Below, piece by piece: positions 38,674-47,473 of a stretch of 64,000 bases of DNA (positions within the stretch are counted from its first letter, which is position 1; each line of letters begins with the position of its first letter). Made by a program: the position numbers and the translations under genes. The DNA is taken from positions 62,001 to 126,000 of the forward strand of contig NZ_PYGC01000007.1 of assembly GCF_003014495.1 (NCBI RefSeq), given 5' to 3'. The stretch comes from Prolixibacter denitrificans (GTDB lineage Bacteria; Bacteroidota; Bacteroidia; Bacteroidales; Prolixibacteraceae). The notes under the pieces are model-generated. The model was not told the DNA's origin. It made no database searches and saw only the letters and a list, made by a program, of their open reading frames with translations.

Positions 38674-38716
38674 ATACAAATGTAGACTGGAGGCTTTTAG
38701 TGAGCAGCGGCCAAAG

Positions 38717-38758
38717 AAAAAGCCATTTACAGCGACAACCGTTGTAAGTGGCTTTTTT
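38717..38758. terminator. Bidirectional terminator between the small acidic gene and tRNA-Gly
   Basis: AAAAGCCATTTAC (from 38718) pairs with GTAAGTGGCTTTT (38744-38756), with one G-U pair. T runs occur on both strands, so it can end the small gene and the convergent tRNA. Confidence 0.85.
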
Positions 38759-38762
38759 CATG

Positions 38763-38835
38763 AGCGGCAAACGAGATTCGAACTCGCGACCCTCAGCTTG
38801 GGAAGCTGATGCTCTACCGACTGAGCTATTGCCGC
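38763..38835 (-). tRNA. tRNA-Gly (anticodon CCC)
   Basis: The minus strand folds as a full cloverleaf of 73 bases. The acceptor arms are GCGGCAA and TTGCCGC with discriminator U, the anticodon loop is TTCCCAA on the stem TCAGC/GCTGA, and the T loop is TTCGAAT on GCGAG/CTCGT. The anticodon CCC reads GGG. The terminal CCA is not encoded. Confidence 0.95.
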
Positions 38836-39150
38836 CTTTAAAATGAACAGGGCAAATGTACTTTTTTTCGTTTGTGTTTTTCCATGTTTTTCTAAAAATA
38901 CTCCTTCTCTGTAACCATTTTTTCATTTCAATTTCATAAAAAGCAGTCTGTGCGGAACTTTCTTTCCTTGTTATACGAAAAAGTAATTATCATCATTTAA
39001 CCATTCCTTTCAACTTCTCTGTTCATCAAATATTGATTATTGCTTTTTCAGGGAATTTCGAAACCTGCGATTTCCTGTTATACAATATATTGTCAAACCG
39101 AATGAAAACTAGTACGTTCATAAAGAAACTATCCATTAAATAGGCAACTT
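38836..39150. other. Intergenic region upstream of the transhydrogenase operon
   Basis: 315 AT-rich bases between the tRNA and pntAA. It contains the perfect 12-base palindrome ACAATATATTGT at 39082-39093, 57 bases before the pntAA start, a possible operator. No good TAnnTTTG and no small gene are seen. Confidence 0.45.
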
Positions 39151-40287
39151 ATGATAATTGGATTACTGAAGGAGACCGGTTCAGAGAAACGGGTCGCCAT
39201 GTTACCCGAAGTTGTTTCAGGCCTCATAGAACGAAAAGTGGAAATTTTCGTCGAGGAAGGGGCCGGTGAAACAGCTTACCAAAATGATGAAAGTTATAAA
39301 AAGGCTGGTGCCCAGGTTGTATCACGGAAAGAAGTTTTGGAAAAAGCGGAAGTCCTGATACAAATTCAACCTCCTGAGACCGATTTAGTTGAAAGTCTGA
39401 AAAAAGAGCAGATATGGATTAGCCAGTATAATCCGCTCTGGAATACCGATTTGGTAAAGGCTTTCATTTCGAAAGGAATGGTCAGCTTCAGTCTTGATTC
39501 GGTTCCCCGGATTACACGTGCCCAGGCGATGGACGTTCTGTCGTCGATGGCAACGGTTTCGGGTTACAAGGCTGTATTGGAAGCTGCTTCTCTCCTTCCC
39601 TCTTTTTTCCCGATGTTCATGACAGCTGCCGGAACCATCCGCCCGGCCAATGTACTGATTCTTGGTGCCGGCGTTGCCGGACTGCAGGCCATTGCGATTT
39701 CCCGCAAGCTGGGGGCTCAGGTTCAGGTTTTCGATGTGCGTTCGGCCGTTAAAGAGGAAGTTATGAGCCTCGGCGCTAAATTCGTTGAAGTGGAAGGCGC
39801 CCGAGAGGATGCCGCTGCTGGCGGCTACGCGGTTGAACAAACCGACGATTTCAAAAAAAGGCAGCAGGAAGCCATCAATGAAAAAGCGATAAAAGCTGAT
39901 GTTGTTATTGGGACGGCGCAAATTCCTGGTAAGAAGGCCCCTGTTTTAATTCCTAACGATGTGGTAGAAAAAATGAAGCCCGGATCGGTGATCATCGATT
40001 TGGCCGCTTCGACAGGTGGAAACTGTGAGCTTTCGAAAGACAACGAAATAGCCGAACATCATGGTGTGCGCATCGTGGGACAGTCCAATTATCCTGCTCA
40101 AATGCCTGTGGATGCCAGTAAAATGTTTGGCAAAAACCTCTCCAATTTTCTCGCTCTCATGATTGATGAAGAAGGTCAGCTTCAGCTCGATTTTGAAGAC
40201 GAGATTATCAAGGGAACCTGTATAACCCGCGATGGTGAAATCATTAATGAGCGGGTAAAGTCGATGTTGGACAGTAAAAACGAATGA
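39151..40287 (+). CDS. pntAA: NAD(P) transhydrogenase, alpha subunit part 1 (NAD-binding)
   Basis: A 378-residue cytosolic NAD(H)-binding domain (dI) of the proton-driven transhydrogenase, which makes NADPH from NADH. Features: start MIIGLLKETGSEKRVAMLPE, RAQAMDVLSSMATVSGYKAV, the Rossmann loop LGAGVAGLQAIA, and VIIDLAASTGGNCE. In E. coli this part is fused to the membrane helices of PntA; here it ends and the helices are a separate gene one base further on. A mobile-loop-like AAAGGYAVE segment is present. It is the first gene of a three-gene operon. Confidence 0.95.
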   Translation: MIIGLLKETGSEKRVAMLPEVVSGLIERKVEIFVEEGAGETAYQNDESYKKAGAQVVSRKEVLEKAEVLIQIQPPETDLVESLKKEQIWISQYNPLWNTDLVKAFISKGMVSFSLDSVPRITRAQAMDVLSSMATVSGYKAVLEAASLLPSFFPMFMTAAGTIRPANVLILGAGVAGLQAIAISRKLGAQVQVFDVRSAVKEEVMSLGAKFVEVEGAREDAAAGGYAVEQTDDFKKRQQEAINEKAIKADVVIGTAQIPGKKAPVLIPNDVVEKMKPGSVIIDLAASTGGNCELSKDNEIAEHHGVRIVGQSNYPAQMPVDASKMFGKNLSNFLALMIDEEGQLQLDFEDEIIKGTCITRDGEIINERVKSMLDSKNE

Positions 40288-40288
40288 T

Positions 40289-40603
40289 ATGGAACAAGTA
40301 TTAGTTTATTTCTATACCTACAAAGAAGTCATCTTTATCATCGCCCTTTCTATTTTTCTTGGTATTGAAGTGATTTCCCATGTGCCGTCGGTGTTGCATA
40401 CGCCACTCATGTCGGGTGCCAATGCTATTAGCGGTGTTATTATCATCGGGGGAATTATCCTGGTCGGTCATGCCGATACCAGCCATATTTCTACCGAACT
40501 GGTGCTCGGCATTTTGGCCATTATTTTCGCCACACTCAATGTGGCCGGAGGTTTTGTGGTGACGGACAGAATGCTGGAAATGTTTAAGAAGAAAAAGAAA
40601 TAA
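40289..40603 (+). CDS. pntAB: NAD(P) transhydrogenase, alpha subunit part 2 (membrane)
   Basis: A 104-residue membrane protein with about four hydrophobic helices (14-32, 40-60, 66-82 and 84-96) and a basic tail KKKKK. LGIEVISHVPSVLHTPLMSGANAIS is the conserved helix region of the proton channel. It forms the channel with PntB. It begins one base after pntAA ends. Confidence 0.95.
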   Translation: MEQVLVYFYTYKEVIFIIALSIFLGIEVISHVPSVLHTPLMSGANAISGVIIIGGIILVGHADTSHISTELVLGILAIIFATLNVAGGFVVTDRMLEMFKKKKK

Positions 40604-40612
40604 GCGATCGAT

Positions 40613-42052
40613 ATGGATAAAATTATCGGAACACTAAACGGTACGCCCTTTACGATGGGCGAAACCCTCCTTCAGCTGAGCTATTTGCTGGCTGCACTAT
40701 TATTTGTTTACGGATTGAAATTACTGAGTCATCCTGAGACGGCGCGCCGCGGAAACATCATTGCCGGCGCCGGTATGCTGCTGGCCATGATTTCGACAAT
40801 GTTTCTGCATAAAAATGCCGACGGACAAGGTATCGCATTAACGAACATCTGGATCATCATCATATCGATTGGGGTTGGAACTGTCCTTGGCTGGTACATT
40901 GCCCGGACGGTGAAAATGACTGCCATGCCACAACTGGTATCGTTCTTCAATGCCACCGGAGGTTTGGCATCGGCACTGGTTGCGCTACTCGAATTTCCAC
41001 ACGCCGACATCACCGATGTGCGGCTTGTTTTGGTCACACTTTTGGGGCTCGTCATCGGTAGCATCGCTTTCAGCGGTTCAATGATAGCTTATGGTAAACT
41101 TGACGGAAAAATCAAGGATATTCGCGCTGGGATCATGAAGTATGTGAATATTGCGCTCCTCATTTTTGTAGTAGCCATGTTTGTATACATGCTCGTATCC
41201 GGGAAAAGCACTCAAGAACTTGGATGGGAACTTTATGTCCTGTTCGGTATATCCCTGCTTTACGGCGTTCTGTTTGTGATGCCGATTGGAGGCGCCGACA
41301 TGCCCGTGGTTATCTCGTTACTGAACAGTTTCACCGGTATTGCAGCTGCGATGGCAGGTTTTATCTATAACAACCAGGCGATGATTCTCGGCGGTATTTT
41401 AGTTGGCTCGGCCGGAAGTATTCTGACCGTACTGATGTGTAACGCCATGAACCGCTCGTTACTGAATGTGATTGTGGGCGCTTTTGGCGGCGGTCCCTCT
41501 TCCGCGCAAGCCGAAGGTGGTACGATGAAGGAAATTACGCTAAGCGACGCTTCCATCCTGTTAAGCTATTCGCAAAATGTGGTTATTATTCCCGGTTACG
41601 GACTAGCCGTTGCCCAGGCACAACATGTTTGTCACGAGCTTGACCAGTTGTTGTCGTCGAAAGGCGTCAATGTGCGGTACGCCATTCACCCCGTTGCAGG
41701 GCGTATGCCCGGCCATATGAATGTGTTGTTGGCAGAAGCGGATGTTCCTTACAGCCAGTTAGTCGAAATGGACGACATCAACCCGGATATGCCAAGTACT
41801 GACGTCGCGGTAGTGATTGGTGCCAACGACACCGTCAACCCGGCAGCATTGAACGATCCGGGAAGTCCCATTGCCGGAATGCCGATAATACACGCACATG
41901 AAGCGAAGAACATTATCGTTATGAAGCGTGGACGAGGAAAAGGTTATGCGGGGATTGAAAATCAGTTATTCTTTGGTGAGAAAACACGATTACTTTTCGG
42001 CAACGCTAAGGACTCGTTGCAGGCACTGGTTAATGAAATTAAGAGTTTGTAA
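40613..42052 (+). CDS. pntB: NAD(P) transhydrogenase, beta subunit (membrane and NADP-binding)
   Basis: A 479-residue subunit with about eight or nine membrane helices (residues 15-280) and a soluble NADP-binding domain (about 290-479). Typical motifs are LVSFFNATGGLASALVAL, LLNSFTGIAAAMAGF, IIPGYGLAVAQAQH (NADP loop), HPVAGRMPGHMNVLLAEA and VIGANDTVNPAA. It completes the PntAA-PntAB-PntB complex, which uses the proton gradient to make NADPH for biosynthesis. Confidence 0.96.
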   Translation: MDKIIGTLNGTPFTMGETLLQLSYLLAALLFVYGLKLLSHPETARRGNIIAGAGMLLAMISTMFLHKNADGQGIALTNIWIIIISIGVGTVLGWYIARTVKMTAMPQLVSFFNATGGLASALVALLEFPHADITDVRLVLVTLLGLVIGSIAFSGSMIAYGKLDGKIKDIRAGIMKYVNIALLIFVVAMFVYMLVSGKSTQELGWELYVLFGISLLYGVLFVMPIGGADMPVVISLLNSFTGIAAAMAGFIYNNQAMILGGILVGSAGSILTVLMCNAMNRSLLNVIVGAFGGGPSSAQAEGGTMKEITLSDASILLSYSQNVVIIPGYGLAVAQAQHVCHELDQLLSSKGVNVRYAIHPVAGRMPGHMNVLLAEADVPYSQLVEMDDINPDMPSTDVAVVIGANDTVNPAALNDPGSPIAGMPIIHAHEAKNIIVMKRGRGKGYAGIENQLFFGEKTRLLFGNAKDSLQALVNEIKSL

Positions 42053-42071
42053 CTAATCGTGATATAAAAAG

Positions 42072-42109
42072 TTCCCGGATTTGCTTCGAGGCTTATTCGG
42101 GGATTTTTT
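42072..42109. terminator. Terminator after pntB
   Basis: TTCCCG (42072-42077) pairs with CGGGGA (42098-42103), with one G-U pair, and is followed by TTTTTT. The convergent 76-residue gene ends at 42108. Confidence 0.7.
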
Positions 42110-42338
42110 ATTCGTCAAACCAGGGATCCATAAAAAGATTGGTATTAGCATAGATATCCAGATTTTGATACCTCAGGATTTCCTCCAGTTGACTTCGTAA
42201 TATTTTTCCTTCCGGGAATTGATGATGATCCGCTTCCCATTTGTTTAATTCATTGAGGGCTTCACCGTAGCGCTGTTCTCCAATCAATTGGGAAATACGT
42301 TCATACTTCTCCCGGTTAGTTTCTTTCGGATTCATCAA
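42108..42338 (-). CDS. Small helical protein of unknown function (76 residues)
   Basis: A 76-residue frame starting MMNPKETNREKYERISQLIG, predicted to be two or three amphipathic helices resembling a single TPR-like hairpin (YGEALNELNKWEAD), ending with MDPWFDE. It overlaps the 3' end of the NifX-like gene upstream by 23 bases, which suggests translational coupling and a shared role. The family is not recognised. Confidence 0.6.
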   Translation of the reverse strand: MMNPKETNREKYERISQLIGEQRYGEALNELNKWEADHHQFPEGKILRSQLEEILRYQNLDIYANTNLFMDPWFDE

Positions 42339-42801
42339 AAAACATTTTACGATGCACCGGCTTATCCTGCCTTACTGAAGATTTCAGGATTCCCTGATTA
42401 ATCTGAAAAAGCTGAAACGAACCAACGTGTTTGCGGCGTTCCTCTGTCAGCCAACGAACGTGTTTTTGCAGAATTTCCAACACTTCTACAGGAGAATCGA
42501 GCGAAATAATGACTGGAATAAAATATTGATTGATCCTTTTCAGGTTACCACCAAACTTTTTGGAAACAAGAACATCAACCTCTTCACCCCGGAATAAGCT
42601 TGTCAACAACCGGGCCTTTTCCGGGGAACCGTGAGCGATACTATGCTGCAATTCTTTTGCAGGATTCGATATTTCCCGGTGGAAATTTATTTTGCCTTCA
42701 CAATAGTCATATAGAAGGTATTTATCCGCATCACCAAAATGTTGCGGTTCAAAAATATGTTCGTTATTCACAGCTAAAGCAAAACGCAAGTTCGATTTCA
42801 T
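42316..42801 (-). CDS. NifX/NafY-like (dinitrogenase iron-molybdenum cofactor) domain protein
   Basis: A 161-residue protein. Residues 5-100 look like the small alpha/beta domain found in NifB C-termini, NifX and NafY: MKSNLRFALAVNNEHIFEPQ and FGDADKYLLYDYCEG at the start, followed by RGEEVDVLVSKKFGGNLKRI. Members bind iron-sulfur or molybdenum cofactor pieces, or have unknown roles when no nif genes are near. None is seen here. Residues 100-161 are an added basic helical tail. It is probably co-translated with the small protein that overlaps it. Confidence 0.7.
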   Translation of the reverse strand: MKSNLRFALAVNNEHIFEPQHFGDADKYLLYDYCEGKINFHREISNPAKELQHSIAHGSPEKARLLTSLFRGEEVDVLVSKKFGGNLKRINQYFIPVIISLDSPVEVLEILQKHVRWLTEERRKHVGSFQLFQINQGILKSSVRQDKPVHRKMFFDESERN

Positions 42802-43011
42802 AAAGTCTGATTTTTACGGTTGGAAGCGTTGTAATATCAGCTCAAATCCAATTCAGGTCATTCTAAAGATAATAAAGTGCATGAACATATGTTCCTTTAA
42901 GAAGAAAACCTTTCCAACATTTACATGCAGAAAACAGAAAGCCTGAAAAATAACCAAGGATACGATTAAAGGATACCAGACCAGAGACAAAATGTGTAGA
43001 AGATGACAAAC

Positions 43012-43043
43012 AAAAAAAGTCTGCTGAATATTCAACAGACTTT
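43012..43043 (-). terminator. Terminator downstream of tRNA-Thr
   Basis: On the minus strand an AGTCTGTTGAA arm pairs with TTCAGCAGACT (one mismatch or wobble), followed by seven T. It ends the tRNA transcript. Confidence 0.85.
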
Positions 43044-43054
43044 TCTTTCACGAG

Positions 43055-43127
43055 AGCCACTCATGGGACTCGAACCCACGACCTGCTCATTACGAATGAG
43101 CTGCTCTACCAGCTGAGCTAAAGTGGC
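43055..43127 (-). tRNA. tRNA-Thr (anticodon CGT)
   Basis: The minus strand gives a 73-base cloverleaf. The acceptor arms are GCCACTT and GAGTGGC (with one G-U), the anticodon loop is TTCGTAA on the stem GCTCA/TGAGC, and the T arm is GTGGGTTCGAGTCCCAT. The anticodon CGT reads ACG. The CCA end is not encoded. Confidence 0.95.
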
Positions 43128-43197
43128 GATTTTCGGGTGGCAAATTTAGCAAAATTGGCATTTACTACAACACTCCCCTACCCGAAAATAGATGTTT

Positions 43198-44229
43198 TTA
43201 GTCTTCCCAGTCGAGAATAATTTTTCCGCAGTTTCCTTCTTCCATGATTTCGAATGCTTTCTGGAATTCGGTATAATGGAATCTATGTGTAATAACCGGA
43301 GAAATATCGAGGCCTGAAAGCAACATTTTTTCCATTTTATACCAGGTTTCATACATCTCCCGACCGTAAATTCCCTTCAGGGTAATTCCCTTAAAGATGA
43401 CTTTATCCCATTCAATTTGTGTGGTATCAGGCAAGATTCCCAACAAAGAGATTTTACTGCCATTGTACATGTGCTTAATCATGGTATCGAACGCAACGGG
43501 CGAACCTGAAACTTCCAATCCAATATCGAACCCGGATACCATGCCGTTATCGTGCATCGCTTTTTCCAGGCTTTCGGTACGCGGATCGATAACCTGGGTT
43601 GCACCCATTTTCATTGCCAATTCGCGACGGTAAGGGCTTAATTCGGTACCAATCACGTTTCGGGCGCCAACAAATTTACTTACGGCAATCGCCATACATC
43701 CGATGGGACCGCCAGCTCCGGTAACCAGGACATCTTCACCAATCAAAGGAAATGAAAGCGCTGTATGAGTAGCATTGCCGAGCGGGTCCATGATAGAAAC
43801 AATCTCATCAGGAATCCGGGCGTCAATTTTCAGCACGTTTTCCGAAGGGACAACTACATATTCAGCAAATCCACCATCACGATTCACACCAATTCCCACT
43901 GTATGGTCGCAAATGTGCTTCCGTCCGCGACGGCAGTTCCGGCAATATCCGCAAGCGATGTGACCTTCTACTGTTACCCGCTCTCCAATTTCAAAATGAG
44001 TTACTTCATTGCCTTTGTCCGCAATTACGCCAACATACTCATGTCCGATGGTCATCGGGGTCTTAATGGTTTTCTGCGCCCACGCATCCCATTTATATAT
44101 ATGCAAATCAGTTCCGCATACGGCCGACTTTTTTATTTTGACCAATACTTCGTTGACCCCCACTTCCGGGATGACAACATCTTCGAGCCAAAGGCCCTTT
44201 TCCGGTTTGCTTTTTCTTATTGCTTTCAT
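43198..44229 (-). CDS. tdh: L-threonine 3-dehydrogenase
   Basis: A 343-residue zinc alcohol-dehydrogenase-family enzyme that oxidises threonine to 2-amino-3-ketobutyrate. The ATG at 44229 gives the standard start MKAIRKSKPEKG and the usual length; an upstream TTG would add 26 atypical residues. Cys38 (VCGTDLHIY), His63 and Glu64 (GHEYVG) bind the catalytic zinc. Four cysteines at 93, 96, 99 and 107 bind structural zinc. The Rossmann loop is VTGAGGPIGCMA. Its partner, glycine C-acetyltransferase (kbl), is not in the window. Long repeats lie upstream. Confidence 0.95.
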   Translation of the reverse strand: MKAIRKSKPEKGLWLEDVVIPEVGVNEVLVKIKKSAVCGTDLHIYKWDAWAQKTIKTPMTIGHEYVGVIADKGNEVTHFEIGERVTVEGHIACGYCRNCRRGRKHICDHTVGIGVNRDGGFAEYVVVPSENVLKIDARIPDEIVSIMDPLGNATHTALSFPLIGEDVLVTGAGGPIGCMAIAVSKFVGARNVIGTELSPYRRELAMKMGATQVIDPRTESLEKAMHDNGMVSGFDIGLEVSGSPVAFDTMIKHMYNGSKISLLGILPDTTQIEWDKVIFKGITLKGIYGREMYETWYKMEKMLLSGLDISPVITHRFHYTEFQKAFEIMEEGNCGKIILDWED

Positions 44230-44349
44230 GAATTTCTTCTTTATCTGATGATTGACTTTTTTTCTACCAGTCCGGACAGATTTGTATAAATCCATTCGCG
44301 GAGACAATTAAGTACCTCCTTTACAAAATAAGGCAATTTGCCGATCCAA

Positions 44350-44372
44350 ATCGCTAATAAAAGTCATTTATT
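44350..44372. repeat. Direct repeat copy 1 upstream of tdh
   Basis: The sequence ATCGCTAATAAAAGTCAT, followed by TTATT, lies 121 bases upstream of the tdh ATG. A near-identical copy lies at 44468-44491. Both have the same orientation. Confidence 0.6.
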
Positions 44373-44467
44373 GAAAGCAATCACGCTGAAAAAAAATGAA
44401 CAAATGACCGTAAATCGTTTGTATTCAAGACAAATTGGTCTTCTATACCACATATGCTGAAAAACAT

Positions 44468-44491
44468 ATCGCTGATAAAAGTCATATTATT
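44468..44491. repeat. Direct repeat copy 2 upstream of tdh
   Basis: ATCGCTGATAAAAGTCAT, followed by ATTATT, differs from copy 1 by one base in the first 18. It starts 118 bases from it. The rest of the gap (44230-44696) is AT-rich and shows no gene. Confidence 0.6.
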
Positions 44492-44696
44492 CACTGTTTA
44501 TGTGAACGTTAAACACATTCTACAGGATCAAATGGAGAGTAATTGTTTTAATTACATTAACATTTTTAACAAAAATTAATAATTAGTGCTAAATTAGCTA
44601 CTGCTAAACCTGATGAGCATTTTGATTGAATCTGAAGGTTCAGACCTTTTACTAAAACCACAACATTTTCTGACCTAGCTATGCTAAACTAATGAA

Positions 44697-44720
44697 GCGG
44701 GAACTTTCTTCTTCCCGCTT
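44697..44720. terminator. Stem-loop at the end of the MATE transporter gene
   Basis: GCGGGAA (44697-44703) pairs with TTCCCGC (44712-44718), abutting the MATE stop at 44721. The T run is better on the plus strand (TTTTATTTT), while on the minus strand it is weak. Confidence 0.65.
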
Positions 44721-46058
44721 TTATTTTACAATGTGCCGGATGTTGTACCGAATGCGGATGTAAAACAATATTCCGGCGGAAGCCAAACCAGCCAGAAAGC
44801 CAATCCAGATCCCTGCCGCCCCAACGTTCAGAACGAATGCAAACAAGTAACTGACTGGTATGCCAATTACCAGGTATGAAATACCAGCCATGTACATCGG
44901 ATACTTTACATCGGCCATTCCTCGCAAACATCCCAGTGAGACAACTTGCAATCCGTCGAAAATCTGGAAGAAAGCTGCAACAATCAACAAAATAGTTGCC
45001 TGATGAATGACCGTCTTATCGGGCGTAAACAGAATCGGAAGAAAATTCCGAAAGACAATAAATACAACTGCCGAGAATCCCATGAAAAGTAAAACCAGAT
45101 GGCGCGAAGCTTCAATAGCCATCCGCATTTCCTTAAGGCGATGTGCTCCCATCCAGTTACTCACCCTCACTGTTGTTGCCATGGCAATTCCATTGGAAAT
45201 CATAAAAGTCATAGTTGCCAGTCCCAATGCAACCTGATGCGCTGCGAGCGGAACGGCTCCCAACCATCCCATCATGATTCCGCCAAAATTGAATGCAACG
45301 ATTTCGAGTACCAGTTGTATCCCAATTGGTAAACCAATTTTAAGCAATTCAACCATCTTCTGTACACTCGTTTGAACCGAAGGAAAGAACAGTAGGTATT
45401 TTCTGAAATTACCTCTGAAATAGAGTAACAAAGCCATCAAAACCGGCATGGCCATTCGGGCGACTAACGTAGCATAACCCGCTCCCAGCAATCCCAAGGC
45501 CGGGAATCCTACTTTACCATAAATCAGGATATAGTTCAAAAGAATGTTTAGCGCATTGGCGGTGAGCGTTACCACCATGGCAATATGAGTATTTCCTAAC
45601 CCTTCGGCGAATTGTTTCAACGTAAAGAACAACAAAAACGGCAACATGGAAATGGTTAATACCCTAAAATACGGAATCGCCAGGGCAACCACGTTGGCGG
45701 GCTGTCCCATGTATGGCATCAAATAAGAAACTCCCCACGAAGCAGAAGTCAATACTACCGTGAAAGCAAAATTCAACCACAGACTGTTCTTAAAATATAT
45801 CGCCACTTCGCGGAAATGGTTGCGACCAAATGATTGCCCCACCAAAGGCGTAAGACCAAATGTTATTCCCATCCCCAACATCATCACCAGGTAAAAAAGG
45901 TTGCTGGCGAACGAGGCAGCTGCCAGTTCCGGAGTGCCGACATGACCGACCATCACTGAATCGGCCAGCTGTACTACCACCTGTCCTGCCTGCGAAAGCA
46001 TCAAGGGAAAAGCAAGGTGTAATATATTCTTATAGTACGATCGGTAATTCCGGAACAT
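44721..46058 (-). CDS. MATE-family multidrug efflux transporter (NorM-like)
   Basis: About 445 residues from the ATG at 46058; a TTG eight codons upstream is less likely. It has twelve membrane helices in two similar halves. The first helix region has LHLAFPLMLSQAGQVVVQLADSVMVGHVG, and the second half starts near 235 (LKIGLPIGIQLVLEIVAF). This is the standard NorM/DinF architecture that exports cationic drugs or metabolites with sodium or proton antiport. The substrate is unknown. It is divergent from the ribosomal operon. Confidence 0.92.
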   Translation of the reverse strand: MFRNYRSYYKNILHLAFPLMLSQAGQVVVQLADSVMVGHVGTPELAAASFASNLFYLVMMLGMGITFGLTPLVGQSFGRNHFREVAIYFKNSLWLNFAFTVVLTSASWGVSYLMPYMGQPANVVALAIPYFRVLTISMLPFLLFFTLKQFAEGLGNTHIAMVVTLTANALNILLNYILIYGKVGFPALGLLGAGYATLVARMAMPVLMALLLYFRGNFRKYLLFFPSVQTSVQKMVELLKIGLPIGIQLVLEIVAFNFGGIMMGWLGAVPLAAHQVALGLATMTFMISNGIAMATTVRVSNWMGAHRLKEMRMAIEASRHLVLLFMGFSAVVFIVFRNFLPILFTPDKTVIHQATILLIVAAFFQIFDGLQVVSLGCLRGMADVKYPMYMAGISYLVIGIPVSYLFAFVLNVGAAGIWIGFLAGLASAGILFYIRIRYNIRHIVK

Positions 46059-46158
46059 AGGCCTCTTTGTTTTCGGCCTCAAAAGTACGACACTTTACTG
46101 AATAAACTGAAGTGGCTTTCATTAGCACAAAACGGAAGGTAAATGAACTGACACAATC

Positions 46159-46189
46159 TTTGATTTCATACAAATAGTTCCTATATTTG
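46159..46189 (+). promoter_or_regulatory. Consensus Bacteroidota promoter of the rpsF operon
   Basis: TTTG (46159-46162), a 19-base spacer, then TATATTTG (46182-46189). This is an exact fit to TTTG-N19-TAnnTTTG. Transcription would start near 46196, about 35 bases before the rpsF ATG. Confidence 0.85.
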
Positions 46190-46231
46190 CGCGGTTTTAA
46201 AACATGTTATTATTAATAAAACTGAAACAGT

Positions 46232-46585
46232 ATGTTGAATCAGTATGAAACCGTTTTCATTGCAACTCCCGTTTTATCTGAAGCCCAGATAAAGGAAGCG
46301 GTTGAAAAGTTCAGAGAGCTGATTACCGGCAACAACGGTGAATTGCTCCACGAAGAACACTGGGGATTAAAAAAACTGGCTTACCCCATTCAAAAAAAAT
46401 CGACTGGGTTCTATCACCTTTTCGAATTTAAAGCCGACCCGGCTTTTATCAACAAGCTCGAAACTGAGTTTCGTCGCGACGAGCGTGTCATTCGTTTCCA
46501 GACAGTAAAACTGGAAAAATATGCCGCAGAGTACAGCGAGAAGAGAAGAAACAAAGTAAATGCGAAAAAAGAAAAGGAGAACTAA
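46232..46585 (+). CDS. rpsF: 30S ribosomal protein S6
   Basis: A 117-residue protein beginning [20 protein letters not shown] and containing [24 protein letters not shown] and [10 protein letters not shown], the S6 pattern. It binds 16S rRNA together with S18, and the C-terminal basic tail is typical. It is the first gene of rpsF-rpsR-rplI. In this phylum the priB gene found between rpsF and rpsR in E. coli is absent, as here. The operon has a consensus promoter. Confidence 0.97.
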   Translation: MLNQYETVFIATPVLSEAQIKEAVEKFRELITGNNGELLHEEHWGLKKLAYPIQKKSTGFYHLFEFKADPAFINKLETEFRRDERVIRFQTVKLEKYAAEYSEKRRNKVNAKKEKEN

Positions 46586-46588
46586 ACT

Positions 46589-46858
46589 ATGGCAGGTAAT
46601 ACAAGCGAAATCAGGTATCTGACCCCGCCGTCAGTCGAAATCAAAAAGAAAAAATACTGCCGTTTCAAAAAGAACGGAATCAAGTATGTTGATTACAAGG
46701 ATCCGGAATTCCTGAAGAAATTCCTGAACGAGCAGGGTAAAATTCTTCCCCGTCGTATCACCGGAACTTCTTTGAAATACCAGCGTAAAGTAGCGCAGGC
46801 TGTAAAAAGAGCCCGTCAGATTGCTTTGCTGCCTTATGTAACCGATTTGTTGAAATAA
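46589..46858 (+). CDS. rpsR: 30S ribosomal protein S18
   Basis: An 89-residue protein with the S18 core [22 protein letters not shown] followed by [31 protein letters not shown]. An AAAGGAG ribosome-binding sequence lies at the end of rpsF. It pairs with S6 on the small subunit platform. Confidence 0.97.
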   Translation: MAGNTSEIRYLTPPSVEIKKKKYCRFKKNGIKYVDYKDPEFLKKFLNEQGKILPRRITGTSLKYQRKVAQAVKRARQIALLPYVTDLLK

Positions 46859-46877
46859 AAAAGGAGGAGGTAAGACT

Positions 46878-47324
46878 ATGGAAATCATTCTGCTTCAAGA
46901 CGTACCCCGCCTGGGTAGCAAAGATGATATTGTGAATGTAAAGGACGGTTATGCACGTAACTTCCTCATTCCGCAAAGACACGCTGTTGTAGCCACCGAA
47001 TCGGCAAAGAAAGTACTGAGTGAAAATCAACGTCAGCGCGCTCACAAAGAAGCGAAACTGAAAGAGGAAGCTCAGGCAGTTGCTGCCAAACTCGAAGGCT
47101 TGAAAATCAGCATTGGTGCTAAAACAAGCACCACCGGAAAAATCTTCGGTTCAGTTAATAATATTCAGATTGCTGAAGCTCTTAAAGAAAATGGCTTCGA
47201 CATCGATCGCAAACAGATTACCATTAAAGAAGACGCCATTAAAGAGGTTGGTAAGCATATTGCGAAAATAAAACTGCACCGTGAGGTATACTTCGAACTC
47301 GAATTTGAAGTTGTTTCCGAGTAA
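46878..47324 (+). CDS. rplI: 50S ribosomal protein L9
   Basis: A 148-residue protein with the N-terminal MEIILLQDVPRLGSKDDIVN, followed by VKDGYARNFLIPQRHAV, and a long connecting helix (about 40-75), then the C-terminal domain with GKIFGSVNNIQIAEAL. It has a clear Shine-Dalgarno (AAGGAGGAGG) eight bases before the ATG. It is the last gene of the operon, followed by a perfect terminator. Confidence 0.97.
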   Translation: MEIILLQDVPRLGSKDDIVNVKDGYARNFLIPQRHAVVATESAKKVLSENQRQRAHKEAKLKEEAQAVAAKLEGLKISIGAKTSTTGKIFGSVNNIQIAEALKENGFDIDRKQITIKEDAIKEVGKHIAKIKLHREVYFELEFEVVSE

Positions 47325-47392
47325 GTTTATATAACTTATAAAACATTATTATTGATTAAATTCTTTCCGAACATTACATTTTCAAACAACAT

Positions 47393-47425
47393 AAAAGCCG
47401 TCAAAATTTTGACGGCTTTTTTTTT
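47393..47425 (+). terminator. Intrinsic terminator after rplI
   Basis: AAAAGCCGTCAAAA with TTTTGACGGCTTTT forms a perfect stem with a very short or no loop, followed by more T. It can serve both strands. Confidence 0.92.
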
Positions 47426-47473
47426 GAATATCTGTTTTGTCTGCTGAAACGTTCTTCGTTAGTGAAACATTTT

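Noticed and set aside
42108-42801. Toxin-antitoxin pair
   Set aside because: The larger protein matches a NifX-like cofactor domain rather than a toxin, and the smaller one has no DNA-binding motif.
44230-44307. A TTG start for tdh with AAAGGAGG upstream, adding 26 residues
   Set aside because: The standard enzyme starts at MKAI, and the added residues are basic and unlike the family. The ATG at 44229 was kept, though the Shine-Dalgarno match is noted.
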